Assembly (NCBI RefSeq): GCF_000504165.1
Contig: NZ_AYSE01000001.1
Location: 744,001-808,000 of the forward strand
From: Bacillus sp. FJAT-14578
Lineage (GTDB): Bacteria > Bacillota > Bacilli > Bacillales > Bacillaceae_H
Direction: 5' to 3'
DNA length: 64,000 bases
Every line of letters starts with the position of its first letter. The first letter of the stretch is position 1. The notes below the pieces were generated by a model, which saw only the letters and a list, made by a program, of their open reading frames with translations, was not told where the DNA came from and did not search any database. The translations under genes and the position numbers were made by a program. Shown here in pieces: positions 1 to 8,369 of this stretch.

Positions 1-839
1 GGCAATATTTCTTGAAGCGATAATCCTTCCCTCAAAAGAACATCAATATATTCCACTGCTGTAGCAATGGCAAAAGCGAGTTCTTGGACAGCATTCGCCC
101 CTCCGTTATGGTATACCTCTGTATCTACTACAATTGTTTTAAGCCTCGGGGCGTAATGGTTGGCCCACTTCACATTTTCTAACATATGTTTATACATGTG
201 CGAAAGGGATAGCGGTGAAGAACCGATTTCTGCTAAAGAAGCAAGCGGATCTATCCCGATGATTCCCTCTATATCTTTCGTTGAAAACCCTTCTTTTTCG
301 GCATAGGCTGCCATTAATGACAAGAGGGGCAAAACCGTAAAGTTCGTGACCATATGAAGAGGTGTTTGTTCCAAATCAATATCTTTCAGTAGTTTTTCTA
401 TATCCTGCAAACAACTAACCGGAACACCGTTACCTACTTGTTCTAAAGAAGCTTTATGGGAATCCAGCCCCCGTTTGGTTGCTTGATCCAATTGAATCGC
501 CAACATCGTCTGACCTCTTTTTAAGGCGGACACAGCCAATCGATTTGTTTCTTCGATTAACGGATGATTGATTTCTTGGGCAACCCTCCACGCTTTTTTT
601 ACATAGCCTGTTTGGCTGCTTCCCCTTACAAGGGATCCTTCACCAGGCAAATCGTCAATATGTACGGACGATGACACATCCCCTGCTAAATAAAGCGGTT
701 TCAAAAAGATTTCTTCATAGGTGTTTGTGTGAAGTGAAGCGACGCTCTTCCCTTTTAATGTTCGCTCTACTTCTTTCTTCCACTCTTCCGCACTCACGGC
801 AGCAAATTCATCGAACGATACTCCGATTGTTGGTTTCAT
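1..839 (-). CDS. mutA: methylmalonyl-CoA mutase small (beta) subunit, N-terminal part
   Basis: The reading frame runs from ATG at 839 off the left edge of the window, giving about 279 residues of a protein usually over 600 long, so the gene is partial because of the window and not because it is broken. A GGGGG ribosome site sits just upstream of the ATG. The translation begins MKPTIGVSFDEF and carries the family segments MYKHMLENVKWANHYAP and VVDTEVYHNGGANAVQELAF. MutA pairs with the cobalamin-binding MutB subunit to convert methylmalonyl-CoA to succinyl-CoA in the cytoplasm. It lies downstream of the branched-chain keto-acid operon on the same strand, which fits a role in using propionyl-CoA made from Val and Ile. 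A double hairpin at 944-1050 separates the two units, so it is probably transcribed separately. Confidence 0.9.
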   Translation of the reverse strand, partial: MKPTIGVSFDEFAAVSAEEWKKEVERTLKGKSVASLHTNTYEEIFLKPLYLAGDVSSSVHIDDLPGEGSLVRGSSQTGYVKKAWRVAQEINHPLIEETNRLAVSALKRGQTMLAIQLDQATKRGLDSHKASLEQVGNGVPVSCLQDIEKLLKDIDLEQTPLHMVTNFTVLPLLSLMAAYAEKEGFSTKDIEGIIGIDPLASLAEIGSSPLSLSHMYKHMLENVKWANHYAPRLKTIVVDTEVYHNGGANAVQELAFAIATAVEYIDVLLREGLSLQEIL

Positions 840-943
840 CACATATCCCCCTTCGCCTCCAATTAATCAGAATAGTTAAAAATATCCTGTACTTTCATCT
901 TAATATAACCTCGCCAAAATTATCAACGAACAAATTACGAAAA

Positions 944-1050
944 GAGGATGACTCAAAAGGGTAAAAACAAACCCTTTTGAGTCATCCTCCTGACAGGCCC
1001 CGTCATGAAAACCCAGTAAAATCAAAGGATTATGTGACGGGGCCTGTCAG
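944..1050. repeat. paired-hairpin intergenic repeat, copy A
   Basis: Two adjoining perfect hairpins fill the bkdB-mutA gap. Hairpin 1 pairs 944-962 with 971-989 (core GATGACTCAAAAGGG). Hairpin 2 pairs 990-1005 with 1035-1050 (core GGCCCCGTCA) and holds the inner sequence CCCAGTAAAATCAAAGG. The same two modules recur at 26453-26553 and 32355-32459. In this copy the GATGA module precedes the GGCCCCGTC module on the plus strand. It may also terminate bkd transcription. The rest of the gap, 1051-1142, shows nothing I recognise. Confidence 0.8.
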
Positions 1051-1142
1051 TAAAAAATCAGTTTTTGAGTTTTATCAGAGACTCATGGAACAGCTACGTT
1101 AATGTGGGATATACATGCGGGAGGCCATATACCAAAACCATT

Positions 1143-2417
1143 TTAGTAAATAGAAGTGCGGTCAGCTGAAATGGTTTCGACAATTTCTTTTACTCTCGCC
1201 AAAAACTTCCCGCAAACTAATCCGTCCAAGACACGGTGATCGAGCGACAAACATAAGTTAACCATATCCCTTACTGCAATCATGCCATTATTCATGACGA
1301 CAGGGCGTTTTACAATGGACTCTATTTGCAAGATGGCAGCCTGCGGGTAGTTGATGATTCCCATGGATTGGACCGATCCAAACGAACCGGTATTATTGAC
1401 CGTAAACGTCCCTCCCTGCATATCCTCAGGACGCAGCTTGTTGTTTCGCACTTTACCGGCCAATTCCGATATTTCACGCGCAATTCCTTTGATTGTTTTC
1501 TCATCAGCGTGCTTAATAACCGGGACGAATAAAGCGTCCTCTGTCGCTACTGCAATCGAAATATGAATATCTTTCTTTTGGATAATGGTATCTCCTGCCC
1601 ACATCGAATTGATCTGCGGGAATTCTTTTAACGCTTGAGCGACGGCTTTAACGAAAAAAGCAAAATACGTGAGGTTAAATCCTTCTTTTTTCTTAAACTC
1701 ATCTTTGACCGCATTTCGGTATTCTACCAAATTCGTCGCATCTACTTCCACCATCGTCCAAGCATGCGGAATTTCGTGCTTGCTTCGCAGCATATTGGCT
1801 GCAATCGCTTTTCGAACACCCGAAACCGGAATCTCCGTATCCCCGGTCTGTAAAGCAGCTGCAGGAGCGACAGACGAAGGTTGTACCTGCGCCGTATCCT
1901 GAGCGGACTTTCGCTGGACAGGCTCTGGTTTTTCTACCTGTTTAGAAGCCTCGCCTACCGCCGGAATTTGGCCCGTTTCTATGACTTTCAATATATCCTT
2001 TCTCGTAATCCTTCCGCCCGCTCCCGTCCCTTCTATCTGTTCCAGATCAATGGAATGTTCTTGCGCCAGCTTCAGTACAGCAGGAGAATATCGACGCTTT
2101 TGGGACATATCCTTTTGCTCTTCAGGCTCTCTTATTTCTTCTTGTTTTTCTTCGACAGAAGAAAACGATACACTGCCCTCCACTTCTACCAAGCAGATCA
2201 CTTCTCCTACTGCCAATGTATCACCTTCTTGGGCAGCGAGTTCCTTAATGATTCCCGAAAAAGACGAGGGAACTTCCGCATTCACCTTATCTGTCATCAC
2301 TTCAGCAATGGGATCATATTTATTGATCCGATCTCCGGGTGAAACGAGCCACTTGCTTATTGTTCCTTCCGTGACACTCTCCCCAAGCTGAGGCATGGTG
2401 AGTTTTTCAGTAGCCAT
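1143..2417 (-). CDS. bkdB: branched-chain alpha-keto acid dehydrogenase E2 (dihydrolipoyl acyltransferase)
   Basis: This 424-residue E2 core enzyme transfers branched acyl groups from E1 to CoA through a swinging lipoyl arm. The N-terminal lipoyl domain (about residues 3-78) has the acceptor lysine in VMTDKVNAEVPS (Lys44). A Glu/Ala/Pro/Gln-rich linker follows. The E1/E3-binding domain is at about 108-143 (RYSPAVLKLAQ, GTGAGGRITRKD). The catalytic 2-oxoacid dehydrogenase domain ends with the active-site motif SLDHRVLDG. It is the last gene of the bcd-buk-lpdV-bkdAA-bkdAB-bkdB run, 17 bases after bkdAB. Length and domain order are normal for the family. Confidence 0.95.
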   Translation of the reverse strand: MATEKLTMPQLGESVTEGTISKWLVSPGDRINKYDPIAEVMTDKVNAEVPSSFSGIIKELAAQEGDTLAVGEVICLVEVEGSVSFSSVEEKQEEIREPEEQKDMSQKRRYSPAVLKLAQEHSIDLEQIEGTGAGGRITRKDILKVIETGQIPAVGEASKQVEKPEPVQRKSAQDTAQVQPSSVAPAAALQTGDTEIPVSGVRKAIAANMLRSKHEIPHAWTMVEVDATNLVEYRNAVKDEFKKKEGFNLTYFAFFVKAVAQALKEFPQINSMWAGDTIIQKKDIHISIAVATEDALFVPVIKHADEKTIKGIAREISELAGKVRNNKLRPEDMQGGTFTVNNTGSFGSVQSMGIINYPQAAILQIESIVKRPVVMNNGMIAVRDMVNLCLSLDHRVLDGLVCGKFLARVKEIVETISADRTSIY

Positions 2418-2434
2418 ACGTAAAACCTCCCTTG

Positions 2435-3418
2435 TTAAAACTCTGCTAATTCACGCATTGCTTTTTCGACTTTCTCAGGATTGAGCATAAAGAACTTTTC
2501 CATCGTAGGAGCGTATGGCATCGCTGGAATATCGGGACCAGCCAGCCGTTGAATCGGTGCATCCAATTCAAAGAGACAATATTCGGCGATAATGGCAGCC
2601 ACTTCGCTCATGATGCTGCCTTCTTTGTTATCTTCTGTGACCAGCAATACTTTGCCTGTTTTAGAAGCCGCTTCAATAATGGCTTCTTTATCTAATGGAT
2701 AGACGGTACGCAAATCGAGAATATGGGCGGAGATTCCGTCAGCAGCAAGCTTTTCTGCCGCTTGTAAAGCAAAGTGCACACATAATCCATATGTGATGAC
2801 GGTAATGTCCTCACCTTCACGTTTTACATCCGCTTTGCCGATTGGCAAAACATAATCACCTTCCGGAACTTCCCCTTTAATTAATCGATAAGCCCGTTTA
2901 TGTTCAAAGAATAAAACAGGGTCTTCATCTCGAATGGCCGCCTTCAGCAATCCTTTCACATCATAAGGAGTAGATGGCATCACGATTTTCAAGCCCGGCT
3001 GGTTGGCAAACATCGCTTCCACGGATTGCGAATGATAAAGAGCTCCGTGTACCCCGCCGCCATACGGAGCCCGAATGGTAATGGGACAATTCCAGTCATT
3101 GTTGGAGCGATAGCGAATTCTTGCTGCTTCTGATACGATTTGGTTAACAGCCGGCATAATGAAATCAGCGAATTGAATTTCAGCGATGGGACGCATGCCA
3201 TACATCGCCGCTCCGATACCAACCCCTACAATAGCGGATTCGGCTAATGGGGTATCAATGACGCGCTGTTCACCAAATTGTTCATATAGTCCGTTTGTCG
3301 CTTTAAATACGCCGCCCTTTCGCCCGACATCCTCCCCAAGTACAAATACTTGGGAATCTCTTTCCATCTCTTCCCTTATCGCCATCGTGACAGCATCTAT
3401 ATATGAAATAACCGGCAT
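2435..3418 (-). CDS. bkdAB: branched-chain alpha-keto acid dehydrogenase E1 beta subunit
   Basis: This 327-residue subunit pairs with BkdAA to form the thiamine-diphosphate E1 that decarboxylates branched 2-oxoacids. The start at 3418 (MPVISYIDAVTMAIREEM) is preferred over the upstream in-frame ATG at 3448 because a GGGGGAGAAGAGG ribosome site directly precedes it. Transketolase-type motifs are visible (FVLGEDVGRKGGVFKAT, RAPYGGGVHGALYHSQS, LLVTEDNKEGS). It sits 13 bases after bkdAA in the same operon. Nothing looks damaged. Confidence 0.94.
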   Translation of the reverse strand: MPVISYIDAVTMAIREEMERDSQVFVLGEDVGRKGGVFKATNGLYEQFGEQRVIDTPLAESAIVGVGIGAAMYGMRPIAEIQFADFIMPAVNQIVSEAARIRYRSNNDWNCPITIRAPYGGGVHGALYHSQSVEAMFANQPGLKIVMPSTPYDVKGLLKAAIRDEDPVLFFEHKRAYRLIKGEVPEGDYVLPIGKADVKREGEDITVITYGLCVHFALQAAEKLAADGISAHILDLRTVYPLDKEAIIEAASKTGKVLLVTEDNKEGSIMSEVAAIIAEYCLFELDAPIQRLAGPDIPAMPYAPTMEKFFMLNPEKVEKAMRELAEF

Positions 3419-3431
3419 CCTCTTCTCCCCC

Positions 3432-4427
3432 TCACTCTGCATACACATGCTTCAATGCATAGTCAGCTTCCGCATATGGTGCGCTTTCCGCGTAATCTGT
3501 CGCTTCATCCACCATACTAGCCACCCTATTCATCAACTCTGCTTCCTTTTCATCCGTTAAAACTCCGGCCTCTTTTAAATAAACAGCAAATTTCCCAATC
3601 GGATCGTTCTGTTTGGCTTCAGTGCGCTCTTCTTCCGCCCGGTAGGCACGATCATCATCATCACTTGAATGAGCCGTAAGTCGATACGATACAGCTTCAA
3701 TCAGAGTTGGGCCCTCTCCTTTTCTCGCACGATCCGCCGCCTCTTTGACTGCTTGATAGACTTCCAACGGATCTGTGCCGTCAACCGTGATTCCCGGCAT
3801 CCCATATCCGATGGCACGATCGGACACTTTCTCGCAAGCAAGCTGCTTTTCAATTGGAACTGAGATGGCGTATTTATTATTTTCACACATGAATATAACA
3901 GGAAGTTTATGAACACCGGCAAAGTTGGCCCCCTCATGGAAATCTCCTTGGTTGGAGGATCCTTCACCAAATGTCACAAAGCTAACCAGGTCCTTCCCTC
4001 CCATTTTCGCGGCGAGCGCAATGCCGACTGCATGCGGAACTTGCGTCGTAACAGGAGAAGAGCCTGTCACGATTCGATATTTTTTACTGCCAAAGTGCCC
4101 CGGCATCTGACGTCCTCCCGAATTGGGATCCCCGGCCTTCGCAAATCCGGACAGCATGATATCTCTCGCTGTCTGGCCGAATGTCAAGACGACCCCCATG
4201 TCCCGATAATAAGGAAGAACATAATCTTTTTCTTTGTCCAGGGCAAAGGCAGCCCCCACTTGAGCCGCTTCCTGCCCCTGGCAAGAAATGACAAACGGAA
4301 CTCTACCCGCTCGATTCAATAACCACATGCGCTCATCGATTTTCCGGGCTAACAGCATCGTTTCAAACATATGAATGACTTGCTCATCCTTTAATCCAAG
4401 TTCCTCATGACGTTTTACCATCGCCAT
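3432..4427 (-). CDS. bkdAA: branched-chain alpha-keto acid dehydrogenase E1 alpha subunit
   Basis: This 331-residue subunit holds the thiamine-diphosphate binding motif, seen as FGEGSSNQGDFHEG followed by ENNKYAISVP. It also has the phosphorylation-loop-like region SYRLTAHSSDDD that E1 alpha subunits carry. An AAGGAGGGA ribosome site precedes the ATG at 4427; a second ATG two codons later is an equally possible start. With BkdAB it catalyses the first, irreversible step on the 2-oxoacids of Leu, Ile and Val. It lies 18 bases after lpdV. Confidence 0.94.
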   Translation of the reverse strand: MAMVKRHEELGLKDEQVIHMFETMLLARKIDERMWLLNRAGRVPFVISCQGQEAAQVGAAFALDKEKDYVLPYYRDMGVVLTFGQTARDIMLSGFAKAGDPNSGGRQMPGHFGSKKYRIVTGSSPVTTQVPHAVGIALAAKMGGKDLVSFVTFGEGSSNQGDFHEGANFAGVHKLPVIFMCENNKYAISVPIEKQLACEKVSDRAIGYGMPGITVDGTDPLEVYQAVKEAADRARKGEGPTLIEAVSYRLTAHSSDDDDRAYRAEEERTEAKQNDPIGKFAVYLKEAGVLTDEKEAELMNRVASMVDEATDYAESAPYAEADYALKHVYAE

Positions 4428-4445
4428 TCCCTCCTTAAGTCGCTT

Positions 4446-5867
4446 TTAAAAATGGATTGATTTTCCGTCAACAGCGAGCGCCGCTTCTCCTATCGCTTCC
4501 GACAAGCTTGGATGCGGGTGAATGGTGTGCCCAACTTCCCAAGGAGTCGCATCCAACACCGTCGCTAGACCCGCTTCAGAAATCATATCTGTCACATGCG
4601 GACCAATCATATGGATTCCTAAAAGATCTTGTGTTTCCCGATCGGCAATTATTTTGACGAACCCCTCTGCCTCTCCATGGATAAGAGCCTTTCCAATAGC
4701 TTTGAACGGGAATTTTCCTATCTTTACCGAATAGCCTTTCTCCGTCGCTTCTTGCTCCGTTAATCCTATGCTCGCCACTTCCGGGCTGCCGTAAACACAC
4801 TTTGCAATCATTTCATACTTTAGGGGCATCGTTTTTTCCCCCGCGATATGCTCTACAGCCACAATCCCCTCATGTGCCGCAACATGGGCAAGCTGCATCC
4901 CGCCGATCACATCGCCAATGGCGTAAATATGGGACTCTTTCGTTTGATAAAACGAATTGGTTTGAATAAATCCGTTCTCAATCATGATATCCGTATTTTC
5001 AAGCCCAATATTCTCGACATTCGCTTGCCTGCCGACAGAAACGAGCAGTTTATCCGCTTTGACTTCTTTCGTTTCTCCCTGAACGTCAACCCCAATGATA
5101 ATCCCCTTCTGAATTTGCAAAGTATCGGGAAGTACCTTGGCATTCGTCATGATGGTCACACCCTTTTCCTTTAACAGCCGCTCCATCTCTTTGGAAACCT
5201 CGTAATCCTCTGTCGGTAAAATGCGGTCACTGTATTCCATAATGGTGACATCCACGTCGAAATCCCGCAGCATCGAAGCCCATTCAATACCGATCACTCC
5301 GCCGCCTGCAATCGCAATGGAGGAAGGGAGCTCAGACATTTGCAGCGCTTCATCTGAAGTCATCACATATTGTCCGTCTATCTCTAACCCGGGTAATGTC
5401 CTTGGTCTGGAACCCGTTGCAACCAAAACATTTTTCGGCAAAATCATCTGATTTTCCTCCCCGCTGTTCATTTCAACGGAAATCGTGCCAGGCATGGGAG
5501 AAAAGATTGAAGGACCCAAAATTCGTCCAATCCCTTCATATACGTCGATTTTCCCTTTTTTCATTAGGTACCTGATTCCGTTATGGAGTTGATTGATGAT
5601 AGACTGTTTTCTCTCCTGGACTTTCAGAAAATCCAATTTTACAGCCTCCGTCAAAACCCCAAATTCTGCTGCTCGTTTTGTGGCGGTGTATACTTCGGCA
5701 CTTTTTAAAAGTGTCTTACTCGGAATGCAGCCGTTGTGTAAACACGTCCCTCCAAGATGTTTTTTTTCCACGACCGCTACGGTTAAACCAAGCTGGGCTG
5801 CACGAATCGCCGCCACATATCCGCCTGTTCCTCCTCCTAGAATGGCCAGGTCGTATTCCACTGTCAT
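4446..5867 (-). CDS. lpdV: dihydrolipoamide dehydrogenase (E3) of the branched-chain complex
   Basis: This 473-residue flavoprotein reoxidises the lipoyl groups of BkdB with NAD+. The FAD-binding GGGTGGYVAAIRAAQLG lies near the N-terminus, the redox-active disulfide is Cys42/Cys47 (GGTCLHNGCIPSK), and the NAD-binding motif is IAGGGVIGIEWAS. The C-terminal dimer region with the catalytic His-Glu pair is HPHPSLSEAIGE. The start at 5867 (MTVEYDLA) is preferred to 5888 because AAGGAGGGA lies 7 bases upstream of it. Its place in the bkd cluster marks it as the LpdV paralogue and not the pyruvate dehydrogenase E3. Confidence 0.94.
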   Translation of the reverse strand: MTVEYDLAILGGGTGGYVAAIRAAQLGLTVAVVEKKHLGGTCLHNGCIPSKTLLKSAEVYTATKRAAEFGVLTEAVKLDFLKVQERKQSIINQLHNGIRYLMKKGKIDVYEGIGRILGPSIFSPMPGTISVEMNSGEENQMILPKNVLVATGSRPRTLPGLEIDGQYVMTSDEALQMSELPSSIAIAGGGVIGIEWASMLRDFDVDVTIMEYSDRILPTEDYEVSKEMERLLKEKGVTIMTNAKVLPDTLQIQKGIIIGVDVQGETKEVKADKLLVSVGRQANVENIGLENTDIMIENGFIQTNSFYQTKESHIYAIGDVIGGMQLAHVAAHEGIVAVEHIAGEKTMPLKYEMIAKCVYGSPEVASIGLTEQEATEKGYSVKIGKFPFKAIGKALIHGEAEGFVKIIADRETQDLLGIHMIGPHVTDMISEAGLATVLDATPWEVGHTIHPHPSLSEAIGEAALAVDGKSIHF

Positions 5868-5884
5868 AACACAATCCCTCCTTA

Positions 5885-6994
5885 TCACTGAAACACTGTC
5901 GTGTTCACCTTGTTTTTTATATAATTTTTTACCTGCTCCTCGCCATGAAGCACACGCAAGGCACCTTCCGCAAGAGCCTGCAACTCATTTTCACCCGCGT
6001 GGACGATGACATCCGCGATCCAATTTACTCGATCTATAATAAGATGAACGAATGCCTTTGCATGCGCTAAATTGCCTGTCAAAATGATGGTATCTACTTT
6101 TCCATGGATGGCCGTGCTTGCCGCTCCAATCTCTTTGGCAATGTGATAAGCCATCCCCTCGAATACAAGCCGGGCCTTTTCATTTCCTGCAGCAATCAGC
6201 TTCTCTACTTCCCGTATATCCGACGTTCCTAAATATCCCGCAAGCCCCCCTTGCCCGATAAGCATTCTCATCACTTCGTCCCGATAATACTTACCGGAGT
6301 AACAAAGGGCTACCAGGTCCCCTGCCGGAACTGTACCTGCACGTTCCAGACTGAATGGACCATCTCCATGCAATCCATTGTTCACGTCAATCACTTTGCC
6401 GCGCTTATGTACGCCCACAGTGATTCCGCTCCCCATATGAACAACGATTAAATTTAAGTCTTCGTATCGTTTATTTAGCTCTTTTGCTGCACGTCTTGCT
6501 GCCGCTTTTTGATTCAAGGCGTGAAAAATGCTTTTCCGCTCAATGACAGGTACACCTGATAAGCGGGCGTACGGCTCCATTTCATCCACTACCACAGGAT
6601 CAACAATAAAGGCGGGAATATTGAGCCCTGAAGCGATTTCGTGGGCAATGATTCCTCCTAGATTGGAAACGTGCTGTCCTGCATATCCCCGTTTTAAATC
6701 ACTTAACATAAGATCATTCACTTCATAAGTGCCGCCTTCAATCGGCCTTAATAACCCTCCGCGTCCACACACGGCATCCAGTTTGGAAAGGTTGATTCCT
6801 TCATGATCAAGGGCTTGAAGAATCGTTTCTTTTCTAAAAACATACTGATCAATAATCGTTTTATACTCGCTCAAGTCACCGCTGTCATAACGAACCGTTT
6901 TCTCAAAGATAAGACGTTCATTTTGAAAAACCCCCATTTTAGTAGAGGCAGAACCTGGATTGAGCGTTAGGATACGATAATCTTTCGTGTCCAA
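5885..6994 (-). CDS. buk: butyrate kinase (branched-chain acyl kinase)
   Basis: This 369-residue acetokinase-family enzyme interconverts butyryl or branched acyl phosphates with the acid and yields ATP. Family motifs are [15 protein letters not shown] at the N-terminus, [14 protein letters not shown] and [16 protein letters not shown]. The start codon is TTG at 6994, preceded by TTAGGAGGATTAAAG; no ATG fits the ribosome site. It lies between bcd and lpdV as in B. subtilis. The gene for its usual partner, phosphotransbutyrylase (ptb), is absent from this cluster, so the source of acyl phosphate is unclear from the window. Confidence 0.93.
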   Translation of the reverse strand: MDTKDYRILTLNPGSASTKMGVFQNERLIFEKTVRYDSGDLSEYKTIIDQYVFRKETILQALDHEGINLSKLDAVCGRGGLLRPIEGGTYEVNDLMLSDLKRGYAGQHVSNLGGIIAHEIASGLNIPAFIVDPVVVDEMEPYARLSGVPVIERKSIFHALNQKAAARRAAKELNKRYEDLNLIVVHMGSGITVGVHKRGKVIDVNNGLHGDGPFSLERAGTVPAGDLVALCYSGKYYRDEVMRMLIGQGGLAGYLGTSDIREVEKLIAAGNEKARLVFEGMAYHIAKEIGAASTAIHGKVDTIILTGNLAHAKAFVHLIIDRVNWIADVIVHAGENELQALAEGALRVLHGEEQVKNYIKNKVNTTVFQ

Positions 6995-7035
6995 CTTTAA
7001 TCCTCCTAAGTCGTAAGATACATCCGTAAGCCATG

Positions 7036-8139
7036 TTAACTGTGTCGGCGGCGACTCAGAATGTGGTGGCTGTTTTGTAAAAATTGACTTCGTGAATTTC
7101 TCATTCGTTCAATACGTTCTTCCGCTAATCGGTCTGCTGCGGCATAGGTGGGAATCCCATCCCGCTTGGCAATCTCCATCACACGTTCAATGTTATAGTA
7201 GATTCCCTCTACCTTTTTTAAGGCACGTTCATGATTATACCCGTACAGTTCATCTGCCACGTTAATGACTCCTCCGGCATTAATGACATAGTCGGGAGCA
7301 TAAACGATTCCCATATCATGAATGAGATCCCCGTGACGCGCTTCTTTTAATTGATTATTTGCCGCCCCTGCAATCACTTTCGCTTTTAGCTGTGGAATGG
7401 TCGTATCATTAATGGTCGCCCCCAATGCGCATGGGGCATAAATATCACATTCCACCCCATAAATATCGTTAGGGTCGACAGCCGTTGCCCCGAACGCTTC
7501 CACAGCGCGCTGAATTGCTTCTTTCTGGATATCTGTCACAATAAGCCTAGCCCCTTCTTCATGCAAATGTTTGCAGAGGTTAAACGCAACATTTCCGACT
7601 CCTTGTACAGCAATGACTTTTCCTTCAAGCGAGTCTGTTCCAAACGCTTCTTTGGCAGCAGCCTTCATCCCCTTATAAACTCCGTAAGCCGTAACTGGAG
7701 ATGGATTGCCTGAAGAGCCGAACGCAGGAGAAACTCCTGTGACATAATCGGTTTCCTGGTAGATAATATCCATATCTTCTACCGTCGTACCGACATCTTC
7801 CGCTGTAATGTAGCGGCCGTTTAACCCTTGAATGTAACGCCCAAATGCCCGAAACATTTCTTCATTCTTCTCTTTTCGGGGATCGCCAATAATGACGGTT
7901 TTTCCTCCTCCCAAATTCAATCCCGCAACGGCATTTTTATATGTCATACCTCTTGCCAAACGGAGCGCATCTTCAATGGCCGCTTCTTCGGATTCATATG
8001 TCCACATTCTCGTTCCGCCAAGAGCCGGCCCCAGTGTCGTATCATGAATAGCAATAATGGCTTTTAGTCCTGACTGCTCATCTTGACAAAAGACCAACTG
8101 TTCGTAATCATATTTTTTCATATATTCAAAAATTTCCAT
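7036..8139 (-). CDS. bcd: leucine dehydrogenase
   Basis: This 367-residue Glu/Leu/Phe/Val dehydrogenase deaminates Leu, Ile and Val to 2-oxoacids with NAD+, feeding the BKD complex. Visible motifs are the substrate-lysine segment [15 protein letters not shown], the Rossmann [13 protein letters not shown] and [12 protein letters not shown] chose the ATG at 8139 over that at 8145 because the AGGAGG site would be only one base from the first but seven from the second. It is the promoter-proximal gene of the bkd operon, downstream of a sigma-54 type promoter at 8269-8285. Confidence 0.95.
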   Translation of the reverse strand: MEIFEYMKKYDYEQLVFCQDEQSGLKAIIAIHDTTLGPALGGTRMWTYESEEAAIEDALRLARGMTYKNAVAGLNLGGGKTVIIGDPRKEKNEEMFRAFGRYIQGLNGRYITAEDVGTTVEDMDIIYQETDYVTGVSPAFGSSGNPSPVTAYGVYKGMKAAAKEAFGTDSLEGKVIAVQGVGNVAFNLCKHLHEEGARLIVTDIQKEAIQRAVEAFGATAVDPNDIYGVECDIYAPCALGATINDTTIPQLKAKVIAGAANNQLKEARHGDLIHDMGIVYAPDYVINAGGVINVADELYGYNHERALKKVEGIYYNIERVMEIAKRDGIPTYAAADRLAEERIERMRNSRSQFLQNSHHILSRRRHS

Positions 8140-8268
8140 ACTCATTCCTCCTGGTGATTGTGATCGCTTGATGTCTTGGCTGTATAAACTGAGGTAAAGG
8201 AAACTTCCTTCGGCAGAAACTGATGCCTGTTAGAAGCAAATAACCCGTTTTACTCACTTTACTAATCA

Positions 8269-8285
8269 TGCAAGAATAATGCCAA
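8269..8285 (-). promoter_or_regulatory. sigma-54 (SigL) -24/-12 promoter of the bkd operon
   Basis: On the minus strand the sequence is TTGGCATTATTCTTGCA, matching the -24/-12 consensus TTGGCAC-N5-TTGCA with GG and GC at the required spacing. It lies about 130 bases upstream of bcd and directly downstream of bkdR, which encodes a sigma-54 activator. In B. subtilis the bkd operon is known to be SigL/BkdR-dependent, and the site here agrees with that. Confidence 0.85.
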
Positions 8286-8317
8286 ACTACTAATACTCTC
8301 TTATCATGTTTCCACCT

Positions 8318-8369
8318 AAAAAAAGCATGCAATAAATTGCACAATACGCAATTTATTGCATGCTTTTTT
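8318..8369 (-). terminator. long perfect hairpin over the bkdR stop codon
   Basis: Arms 8318-8340 and 8348-8369 pair over about 22 bases (core GCATGCAATAAATTGC, loop ACAATAC) with A and T runs at the ends, so it can work as an intrinsic terminator for bkdR. The bkdR stop codon (8353-8355) lies inside the right arm. It also sits 33-84 bases upstream of the -24 element of the bkd promoter. A dual role as activator binding site is possible but is inference only. Confidence 0.7.
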
